From assembly GCA_041396125.1 (NCBI GenBank), contig JAWKZG010000001.1:620001-684000 (forward strand): a DNA stretch of 64,000 bases, written 5' to 3'. Made by a program: the position numbers and the translations under genes. The first letter of the stretch is position 1, and every line of letters begins with the position of its first letter. Under the pieces are notes generated by a model, which saw only the letters and a list, made by a program, of their open reading frames with translations, had not been told where the DNA came from and searched no databases. The stretch is from JAWKZG01 sp041396125 (GTDB taxonomy: Bacteria; Pseudomonadota; Gammaproteobacteria; Competibacterales; Competibacteraceae). Positions 27,682-34,932 of this stretch are shown here, one piece after another.

Positions 27682-28407
27682 ATGGCAGCTAGTATTAAAG
27701 CATCGTTTACGGCATCCGGGGATTGGATTGCACGCCTGCATTGGCGGATTTTTCCCCCGCGCTGTCTGGTTTGTGCGGGAGAAGGCACCGGTCGCCGCGA
27801 TTTATGCTCTGCCTGTGCGCTCGAATTACCCCGATTAGGGCCATGCTGTCAATGCTGCGCCGAGCCTTTAAGCAGTGCCGGGCTGTGTGGCCGCTGCCTG
27901 CGTGTGCCGCCGCTGTTCGATCAGGCCAGTGCGCCGTTTTTATACGCGCCACCGCTGGATCGTCTGATCAAAGCCTTCAAGTTCGATGGTCAGTTGGAAG
28001 CAGGCCGGTTGCTGGCGGATCTGATGGCCGATTTTCTGGACGGGCGGGAACGACCACAAGCCTTGCTGCCGGTGCCGCTACACCCTAACCGTTTGCGCGA
28101 GCGAGGCTATAACCAGGCACTGGAACTGGCCCGACCGATTGCCCAACGCCTGGGCATACCGTTATTGCCGAATGCCCTGCAGCGACTGCGTGACACCCCG
28201 CAACAAGCGAAGTTGGCGTTGCCCCAGCGTCAGCGCAATATCCGCGCCGCGTTTGCCTTGCCGCAGGCACTGGCGCTGCAGCATGTTGCGATTATCGACG
28301 ATGTCATGACCACCGGCAGTACCGTGAACGAAATTGCGCGAGTGCTGCGCGTTGTTGGTGTTAAACGGGTGCAGGTCTGGGTCTGCGCACGAGTGGTGCT
28401 TAACTAG
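27682..28407 (+). CDS. comF: ComF/GntX family phosphoribosyltransferase-like protein
   Basis: A 241-residue ComF-type protein. The N-terminus has four-cysteine zinc-finger pairs (CLVC, CSAC, CQCC, CGRC), and the C-terminal half is a type I phosphoribosyltransferase fold with the PRPP loop VAIIDDVMTTGSTVNE. ComF is needed for DNA uptake in naturally competent bacteria, and E. coli GntX is similar. The ATG is 25 bases from the divergent HDAC-like gene start. Confidence 0.92.
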   Translation: MAASIKASFTASGDWIARLHWRIFPPRCLVCAGEGTGRRDLCSACALELPRLGPCCQCCAEPLSSAGLCGRCLRVPPLFDQASAPFLYAPPLDRLIKAFKFDGQLEAGRLLADLMADFLDGRERPQALLPVPLHPNRLRERGYNQALELARPIAQRLGIPLLPNALQRLRDTPQQAKLALPQRQRNIRAAFALPQALALQHVAIIDDVMTTGSTVNEIARVLRVVGVKRVQVWVCARVVLN

Positions 28408-28443
28408 CCCGGTGTATTTGGTAGCGCCCAGTCTGCCAGCGTA

Positions 28444-29238
28444 CTAACAGCGCAGGGAAATACCACCATCGACCGGCAACGCAACGCCGGTGACGTATTT
28501 GGCTTCATCGCTGGCCAGAAACAGCGCAGCCTGCGCAATATCCCAGGCATCGCCCATATGCCCCATCGGGCAGAGCGCATCGCGTTGCCTGAGCATCGCT
28601 TCGATATCGCCTTCATACGCCTGCTGCAAACTGGCCTCGACCAGAGGCGTGTGCATCAATCCCGGTAATATGACATTGCAACGGATGTGATCCGGCGCGT
28701 ATTTATAGGCCAGCATTTTGCTGAAGTGGATCAGGGCCGCTTTGCTGCTGCTATAGGCAATATAATCGATACCGGTCCAGCGAATACCGGCAATGGACGA
28801 AATATTGATAATCGCGCCGTTACCTTGTTTTTGCATATACGGAATCGTGTATTTGCAACTCAGAAATGCACTTTTCAGATTGACATCATGCACCCGGTCC
28901 CAGCTTTCCAATGAGGTATCCACCGGCCCGCCCAACTCGGCAATACCCACATTATTGTGCAGGATATCAATGCGGCCATAGAGTCCAATACAGGTTTTGA
29001 CCATGGCTTCGACCTGCGTCGGATCGGCGGCATCGGCTTGTACGATTGCACAGTGACCGCCTTCCTCGCGGATCAGTCGGGCGGTTTCCTCGGCAGCATC
29101 GCGGTTCAGGTCTGCCGCCAGAATGCTGGCCCCTTCGCGGGCGAATAATACCGCTGCGGCTTTGCCATTACCCCAACCGGGACCAATCGAACCCGCTCCG
29201 ACGACGAGGGCGACTTTATCGTGTAAGCGCTTAGACAT
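28444..29238 (-). CDS. SDR family oxidoreductase
   Basis: A classical short-chain dehydrogenase, 264 residues. The cofactor-binding glycine motif is GAGSIGPGWGNGKA, slightly longer than the usual TGxxxGIG; NNVGIAELGG follows, and the catalytic Ser-Tyr-Lys appears in NISSIAGIRWTGIDYIAYSSSKAA. The Rossmann strand with ILAADLN suggests NAD preference. The substrate cannot be told from context. Confidence 0.92.
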   Translation of the reverse strand: MSKRLHDKVALVVGAGSIGPGWGNGKAAAVLFAREGASILAADLNRDAAEETARLIREEGGHCAIVQADAADPTQVEAMVKTCIGLYGRIDILHNNVGIAELGGPVDTSLESWDRVHDVNLKSAFLSCKYTIPYMQKQGNGAIINISSIAGIRWTGIDYIAYSSSKAALIHFSKMLAYKYAPDHIRCNVILPGLMHTPLVEASLQQAYEGDIEAMLRQRDALCPMGHMGDAWDIAQAALFLASDEAKYVTGVALPVDGGISLRC

Positions 29239-29241
29239 ACT

Positions 29242-29272
29242 GGTTTTCTCTTTGCAGCTGCTGAGAGAACCA
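29242..29272. promoter_or_regulatory. Inverted repeat over the SDR gene leader
   Basis: TGGTTtTCTC at the left and GAGAgAACCA at the right form an interrupted 9-bp dyad, four bases upstream of the SDR start. It covers the likely ribosome binding site (AAAGAGA on the minus strand), so it could be an operator or a hairpin that hides the site. Confidence 0.4.
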
Positions 29273-29335
29273 TTAAGCCTGCCGGGCTAATAATTGCCAA
29301 GCATCGTGTATGGCGCATTGCACAACAGGATTTTA

Positions 29336-29364
29336 TTGACAGGTTATAAGGCGAAGTTTAGTTT
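29336..29364 (+). promoter_or_regulatory. Sigma70 promoter upstream of the dead transporter and Dha genes
   Basis: TTGACA (29336-29341) and TAGTTT (29359-29364) are exactly 17 bases apart. The -35 is a perfect consensus. It precedes the AAAGGAGGT ribosome site of the pseudogene at 29430 and is the nearest good promoter for dhaL-dhaM-ptsI. Confidence 0.65.
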
Positions 29365-29429
29365 AGTAATTGATACGCACATAATAATAATTACCGTGCT
29401 GAGTTCATCCACGCAAAGGAGGTCTGTAC

Positions 29430-29828
29430 ATGCGTTATTTACGCTTGCTGTCCGCTTTAATATTGCTGTCCGTAGAGCTAATTAATCAGAATAATACAAT
29501 AAGTTAACACCTATTTTAGGCGACCTAGGACCTGGCCAATGCCCTGGCGCAGTTGTCCAAGGATTTCACCGCGTAAAGTGGTATCGAGATGCAGTTTGAA
29601 TTTGTACCCTGGACCAGTTTTGCCGACCGTCCTCTAAATTAACTAAACTCTGGCGGTAAACTTTGTGACCTCCTGATCGGCGATAGCCAATGGCTGGGTG
29701 GTGCGGCAACTTACGGTTATTACATCAAACTGAATGATTTCTTTGAGCAGGAAGGTATTTCCATGGATGACTTTCTGCCGGCTACAGTGCATGTCTATTC
29801 CACCTGGCCGAAAGGCGAACCGTATTAG
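29430..29828 (+). pseudogene. Remnant of an ABC transporter substrate-binding protein
   Basis: A strong AAAGGAGGT precedes an ATG and a signal-peptide-like start (MRYLRLLSALILLS). The same frame is then interrupted by stops at 29505, 29517 and 29526 and by two further TAA codons, yet it continues without any frameshift as recognisable binding-protein sequence: DLANALAQLSKDFTA, GIEMQFEFVPWTSFADR, LCDLLIGDSQWLGGAATYGY and DDFLPATVHVYSTWPKGEP. This is the N-terminal lobe of a sugar/polyol-type extracellular solute-binding protein. At about 29818 it is joined to the tail of an ATPase gene, so its C-terminal half and the permeases are gone. Confidence 0.8.
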
Positions 29829-30264
29829 TGTGCTGTCCGCCGGTCGTCTGATTCAACTGGCTGCACCGCAAACAATGTATACCCAACCCGCCAGTATTTA
29901 TATCGCTCAGCGACTGGGCTTGCCGCCACTCAATTTAGTGCCGCCAACACTGACAGAGCTGTTTTTGCCGACGCTGAGCCTGCCAGCCGGCACTGCGCAG
30001 ATCGGCGTGCGTCCGGAAGATGTGCGGCTCGGGCAGGGCGCGCTGACGGGCACGGTTGTGCAGGTCGGACATCTGGGTGCAGAGACTGTTGTACTGCTGG
30101 ATATCGCCGGACAAACCCTGCACGCATTAGCTGATCCCGGTGCGCCGGAAGATGCCAGGCTCGATGCCGGGCTGCGTCCAGGGGCACAGATTGCGCTGTC
30201 GAGCCCACCTCAAACAGCGCTGTTTTTCGACCACACAGGCTATCGATTAGAGGTATCTGCATGA
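29818..30264 (+). pseudogene. C-terminal fragment of an ABC transporter ATPase (MalK/UgpC type)
   Basis: From 29818 the sequence matches the end of the ATPase domain and the TOBE domain of carbohydrate importers: NRISVLSAGRLIQLAAPQ, YTQPASIYIAQRLGLPPLN, QIGVRPEDVRL, and a C-terminal beta-rich part. Walker A, the signature motif and Walker B are all missing. The fragment's stop overlaps the dhaL start (ATGA), showing that the lost ATPase was translationally coupled to dhaL. An open frame upstream to 29734 is the binding-protein remnant read out of frame. Confidence 0.8.
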
Positions 30265-30929
30265 ATTCACAGTCCGGACTCGCACTTGCACCGTTCATCG
30301 ACGCGGCGATTGCTGTCATCAGCGCTCATGCCGATGAGTTGACCGCGCTGGATCAAGCCATCGGGGACGGTGATCACGGTATCAATATGCAGCGCGGATT
30401 TACCGCTATCGCAGCGATCCGCCCCGAGCTGGAGGCTTTGGCTGCGGGCCCGGCGCTGCAAAAAATGGGTATGACACTGGTGATGAAAGTCGGCGGTGCC
30501 TCGGGGCCTTTGTACGGCAGTTTTCTGATGGCGATGGGCAAGGCTTTACCGGCGGAAGCGGGACTGGCTGATCTGGGGCTGGCTGATGTTGCCCAGGCGC
30601 TGGCGGCAGGGGTTGAGGCGGTCAAGCAGCGTGGTAAATCCGATGTCGGTGCCAAGACCATGCTCGATGTGCTGGTGCCTGTCAGTGCAGCGTTGCAGCA
30701 GGGACTGGCCGAACAGCTGGCGAGTAGTGCGCTGGTGCAGCATATCCGGGTCACTGCCGAACAGAGTCTGCAGGCGACCGGGCCAATGCTGGCGACCAAG
30801 GGGCGAGCTTCATTTCTCGGTGAGCGCAGCATCGGTCATCTAGATCCCGGCGCGAGGTCCAGTTTTTTGTTAATCGATGCGGTATGTGGCTGCTGTGATT
30901 CCCATTGCAGTAAACAGGGAGACGCCTGA
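30261..30929 (+). CDS. dhaL: Dihydroxyacetone kinase ADP-binding subunit DhaL
   Basis: Carries tightly bound Mg-ADP, which DhaM rephosphorylates and which passes phosphate to dihydroxyacetone on DhaK. 222 residues; the Asp residues that hold the two magnesium ions are in LTALDQAIGDGDHGINMQRG. GASGPLYGSF and KSDVGAKTMLDVL are family motifs. The C-terminus carries an unusual cysteine cluster, AVCGCCDSHCSKQG. Starts within the ATPase remnant's stop (ATGA) and ends with TGATG into dhaM. Confidence 0.94.
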   Translation: MNSQSGLALAPFIDAAIAVISAHADELTALDQAIGDGDHGINMQRGFTAIAAIRPELEALAAGPALQKMGMTLVMKVGGASGPLYGSFLMAMGKALPAEAGLADLGLADVAQALAAGVEAVKQRGKSDVGAKTMLDVLVPVSAALQQGLAEQLASSALVQHIRVTAEQSLQATGPMLATKGRASFLGERSIGHLDPGARSSFLLIDAVCGCCDSHCSKQGDA

Positions 30930-31309
30930 TGACGGTCGGAGTGGTCATTGTGTCGCACTCGGCTCTGGTCGCACAGGGTGCTGCTGATATGGTACGGCAG
31001 ATGGTCGGCGACAGTGTGCCACTGGCGTATTGCGGTGGTAATCCTGAAGGCGGTCTGGGCACCGATGTGGCAGCGATCAAAACCTGCATTGAGCGGGTCT
31101 GGTCCGCAGCCGGAGTCGTGGTGCTGGTCGATCTGGGAGGTGCCGAGATGAACGCCGAAATGGCGCTGGAATTACTGCCTGAGTCGCACCGTGCCGGCGT
31201 GCTGATCTGCAATGCGCCAGTGGTGGAAGGCGCGGTTATGGCGGCCACTGAAGCCTCCACTGGCAATTCGCTGAATAGCGTCAAAGAGGCTGCCGAGGAG
31301 GCACTTTGA
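30929..31309 (+). CDS. dhaM: Dihydroxyacetone kinase phosphotransfer protein DhaM (EIIA domain only)
   Basis: A 126-residue EIIA-Man-like domain. The phospho-histidine is His10 in VVIVSHSALVAQGAADM; GGNPEGGLGTDVAAI and VLVDLGGAEMNAEMA complete the domain. In E. coli DhaM this domain is fused to HPr and a truncated enzyme I; here it is a separate protein. Its stop overlaps the TTG start of the HPr-EI gene. Confidence 0.92.
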   Translation: MTVGVVIVSHSALVAQGAADMVRQMVGDSVPLAYCGGNPEGGLGTDVAAIKTCIERVWSAAGVVVLVDLGGAEMNAEMALELLPESHRAGVLICNAPVVEGAVMAATEASTGNSLNSVKEAAEEAL

Positions 31310-33356
31310 CAGCCCGTACATCAGGTGCTGAGGACGGGGCTTTTAGCGGCCTTGAGGTGCGGTTGCGCATTACCAATCCGACCGGTCTGCATGCCCGTCC
31401 AGCGGTCAAGCTGGCCCAGCTGGCGGCCCGCTTCAAGGCAGAGGTCTGGTTGCGGGTTGACGAGCAGGGCACCTGGGTACGCGCCAAAAGCACAGCCAAA
31501 GTCATGAAACTGAAAGCACGGGCAAACAGTTTGCTCTGTGTGCGGGCCGACGGCGAGCAGGCCGAGGCCGCGCTGGCCGCGCTGAGCGATTTTATCCGGC
31601 GCGATTTCGATGAAGGACCCGGCAGTGCCGATCCCGATCATGACGCTACTGCCCGTGTGAATGGCGGGCATGAGCTGCAGCCGAATGAGCTACACCCAGG
31701 GTCGTATCCGGCTGATTCCCTGCCAGCCAATACTGCACGACACATTCCCGCGCAGATCGCCTCGCCCGGGTTAGCGCTGGGCCTTTATGGATACCGCAAA
31801 ATTCGGGTGCTGCAGCAGTTGCTTCGGCAGCCGAAACAGCTTCGCTGCCACCGACACAACAGCGCCAGCTGCTGCAGCAGGCGATCAGTCAGGCTGATCA
31901 GCAGTTGATCCGGCTTGGCGCGGACAGCGGTAGTGCTATAGGCACCGAAATTGTCGCTTTCCAGCGCAGTCTGCTGGCAGATGAAGAATTCATCGCCCCG
32001 GTATGGGCGGCGATAGCCAGAGGCCAGAATGCAGTCACGGCCTGGAGCGCCCGGTTTGAGCAGGAAAGCGATGCCCACCGCGCCTCTGGAGACGATACCT
32101 TGCAAGCCCGCGTGGTCGATCTGACAGATCTGCGGGATCGCGTGCTGCGGTTGTTGGTACAGTCTGATGCCAGCGCCGATGCGGTAGTGCCGGAACAGGC
32201 TATTGTGCTAGCCGATGAACTCACGCCCTCGCAGTTTTTGGAACTTGACTGGTCACAGTTGGGGGGGGCGGTCATGCGGGGTGGCAGTCATAACAGCCAT
32301 ATCGCGATGCTGGCACGGGCGCATGGTGTACCCCTGCTGATCCAGTTGCAGGCCGAGATAGCACAGTTGCCGGCAGGTGTCCCGAGCGTGCTGGATGCCA
32401 CTGCCGGGCAGCTCGTGCTGGCACCTGATGTCGCGCTCAGTGCGGCTTATCAGCAGCGGCTGGCAGAGCAGCAGACACACCGCCAACAGGCGCGATCGTA
32501 TCTGACCCGGAGCGCGCTGACCGGTGACGGCACGGCGATCAAAGTGCTGCTGAATGTCGATGACCCCACTCTGCTGGAGCAGACTGATCCCGCCCATTGC
32601 GAGGGTATTGGTCTGACCCGCACGGAGTTTTTATTCCAGCACGGTTTGCCTGACGAAGCCAGTCAATATCATGTCTACCGACGCATTGTCGAATGGGCCG
32701 CCGGTAAACCGGTGACCATTCGCACCCTGGATGCTGGTGGCGACAAGCCGGTTGCCGGGCTGACGCTGGTAGGGGAACGCAATCCGTTTCTGGGTTTGCG
32801 TGGTCTGCGTCTTATGCTGGCCAGACCCGACGTGTTTCGCGTGCAGTTGCGTGCTCTGGCGCGGGCGGCGGTGCATGGGCCTTTGCAGGTGATGCTGCCG
32901 ATGGTGACCACACCATCCGAGTTGCAACAGGCGCGTACCTTGTTGCAGGCCGAATATGCCGCCTTGCGCGACGCGGGTATCGCGGCTGCCATGCCCGCTG
33001 TGGGGATTATGGTCGAGGTACCGGCAGCAGCACTCACCATCAGCGATTTTGACGCTGATTTTTATTCCATCGGCAGCAATGATCTGTTGCAATATCTGTT
33101 GGCAGCAGCGCGCGATAGCCAGGAACTGACTGCACTGCACAAGCCTGCGCATCCAGCATTGCTGGAACTCATCGCACGAGTCGTTACGCATGGTAAGCGC
33201 AGCGGACGTGCGGTCAGTTTATGCGGAGAGCTGGCGGCCCAGACCGAGTATCTGCAGGACGTGCTGAACACCGGTTTACGCTGTCTGTCAGTGCCGGCGG
33301 CAGCGTTGGGACGGGTCAAGGCTGCTTTGGCCACGTGTCAGCTGGCGGCCGATTGA
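31306..33356 (+). CDS. HPr-enzyme I fusion of the Dha phosphorelay (frameshifted)
   Basis: Start TTG at 31306 with a perfect GAGGAGG site. Residues about 15-100 are HPr, with the phospho-histidine in TNPTGLHARPAVKLAQ. A linker leads into enzyme I, with SPGLALG, the phospho-histidine in RGGSHNSHIAMLARAHG (about residue 332), and a full PEP-binding barrel (TLDAGGDKPVAG, SLCGELAAQ). The frame is broken once at the A run 31798-31801; one restored base gives 683 residues. The full barrel means it can take phosphate straight from PEP, unlike E. coli DhaM. Donor for DhaM. Confidence 0.87.
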
Positions 33357-33365
33357 GCGCGGCGC

Positions 33366-33794
33366 ATGGCAACTTCTGATTCAGGAAAACCGGTAGCTGG
33401 CAAACAGGCTCGAACGGCTGCCTATAAAACGCTCTTGCGGCACTATATTGATCAGCGTCCGTCCGGGTTACGGCAGAAGCTGGCGCAGTTGCTGGGAACC
33501 CACAAAAGCTTTATTTCGCAGATCACTAATCCGAATGACCCGACCCCTATACCGGCCCGTCACCTTGATGTCATTATCGATAGTTGCCACTTATCGCAGT
33601 CCGAGCGTAGCCAGTTTCTGGAGGCGTATCGGCAGGCGCATCCGCGCCAGCGTCTGGCGACTGGCGATAACGCCCGGCATTACAAAACCCTGCATGTCCA
33701 GATTCCGGTGCTGGATGATCCTGAACGGCAGCAGGCGCTGGAGTTGTTTATTCGCGATACGGTGCGGCGTTTATGCGGCCTGGTCGATACCTGA
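33366..33794 (+). CDS. Small HTH DNA-binding protein within the Dha cluster
   Basis: A 142-residue protein starting 9 bases after the HPr-EI gene. The segment LRQKLAQLLGTHKSFISQITN (about 38-58) reads as a lambda-repressor/XRE-like helix-turn-helix. A helical region follows (LSQSERSQFLEAYRQAHP), then HYKTLHVQIPVLDDPERQQAL. No known family name can be given. Its place between the phosphorelay genes and dhaK suggests a local regulator of dihydroxyacetone or glycerol use, but this is inference. Confidence 0.75.
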   Translation: MATSDSGKPVAGKQARTAAYKTLLRHYIDQRPSGLRQKLAQLLGTHKSFISQITNPNDPTPIPARHLDVIIDSCHLSQSERSQFLEAYRQAHPRQRLATGDNARHYKTLHVQIPVLDDPERQQALELFIRDTVRRLCGLVDT

Positions 33795-33911
33795 AAGCGG
33801 GGCTGCTACGGATAGATTTAGATTACAGTAATTTAAGACTGAAGCGCGCAATGCAACATTGTTTTAATGCAATAAGGCTTTTTTTGAGATCGCTGCTGAG
33901 GAGGACCTGCT

Positions 33912-34901
33912 ATGAAAAAGTTTGTCAATACTGTCGATAATATGCTGACGGAAAGCCTGCGCGGTTTCGCCGCGGCATACCGTGATGTCGTACGCCTGCA
34001 TACCGAACCGGCGTTTATCATCCGTGCGGATGCTCCTGTGAAAGGTAAAGTCGCCTTGATCTCCGGCGGTGGCAGTGGCCACGAACCGCTGCACGGCGGT
34101 CTGGTAGGTCGAGGTATGCTGGATGCCGCGTGTCCGGGCCAGGTTTTTACCTCACCCACACCGGATCAGATGCTGGCGGCAGCCGAAGCGGTGGCTGGTG
34201 GGGCGGGGGTCTTGTTTATCGTCAAGAACTACTCGGGCGACGTGATGAATTTCGAGATGGCGGCCGAAATGTACGACGGCCTGAACGCAACCGTATTGAC
34301 TAATGATGATGTCGCGGTCGAGGATAGCCTCTTTACCACCGGGCGACGTGGCGTCGCAGGTACCCTGATCGTGGAAAAAATTGTCGGTGCTGCCGCTGAA
34401 GCCGGTGCTGATCTGGCGACCTGTCAGGCTTTGGGCAGTCGTGTGAACGAGAATACAGCGTCGATGGGGGTGGCTTTCAGCAGTTGCACGGTCCCTGCTG
34501 CGGGCAAACCCACGTTCGAGATCAGCACAGCAGATATGGAAATGGGCGTCGGTATTCACGGCGAACCTGGTCGTCGCCGGGTGCCTTTAGCCAGTGCCGA
34601 CGCGATTGCCCAGGAGCTGATCACGGCGATTATGGACGACCTGAAGCCTGCTGCCGGGGCTAAAGCATTGCTTTTGGTCAACGGTTTTGGGGCTACTCCG
34701 TTAATGGAGTTGACCCTGATGTACGATGCTGCTGAGCGAGCCCTGGGCGGGCGGGTTGCTATCGTACGCAGTCTGGTCGGAAATTATGTGACGTCGCTGG
34801 ATATGGCCGGCTGTTCGCTCACCCTGACGCTGCTGGACGATGAAATGCTTAAATATTGGGATGCGCCGGTGCATACCGCTGCTTTGCGTTGGGGCTGCTG
34901 A
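33912..34901 (+). CDS. dhaK: Dihydroxyacetone kinase substrate-binding subunit DhaK
   Basis: Binds dihydroxyacetone covalently as a hemiaminal to a histidine and receives phosphate from DhaL-ATP. 329 residues: ISGGGSGHEPLHGGLVG is the substrate loop, IVKNYSGDVMNFEMA and the nucleophilic histidine in GVGIHGEPGRRR (about 216) are clear. GAGGAGG precedes the ATG. It lies after the HTH gene with a 117-base gap, so it may have its own promoter. The usual order is dhaK-dhaL-dhaM; here dhaK is last. Confidence 0.95.
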   Translation: MKKFVNTVDNMLTESLRGFAAAYRDVVRLHTEPAFIIRADAPVKGKVALISGGGSGHEPLHGGLVGRGMLDAACPGQVFTSPTPDQMLAAAEAVAGGAGVLFIVKNYSGDVMNFEMAAEMYDGLNATVLTNDDVAVEDSLFTTGRRGVAGTLIVEKIVGAAAEAGADLATCQALGSRVNENTASMGVAFSSCTVPAAGKPTFEISTADMEMGVGIHGEPGRRRVPLASADAIAQELITAIMDDLKPAAGAKALLLVNGFGATPLMELTLMYDAAERALGGRVAIVRSLVGNYVTSLDMAGCSLTLTLLDDEMLKYWDAPVHTAALRWGC

Positions 34902-34932
34902 GCGTCTGTTACACCCTGTTCTGGATATTTAT

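Noticed and set aside
29734..29817. An N-terminus for the 176-codon frame containing the ATPase tail
   Set aside because: This part is the binding-protein remnant read out of frame; similarity to ATPases begins only at 29818.
29430..29828. Stop-codon readthrough or recoding that would make the binding-protein gene functional
   Set aside because: Five stops of two kinds (TAA and TAG) in about 130 codons, and the missing C-terminal half cannot be rescued by readthrough.
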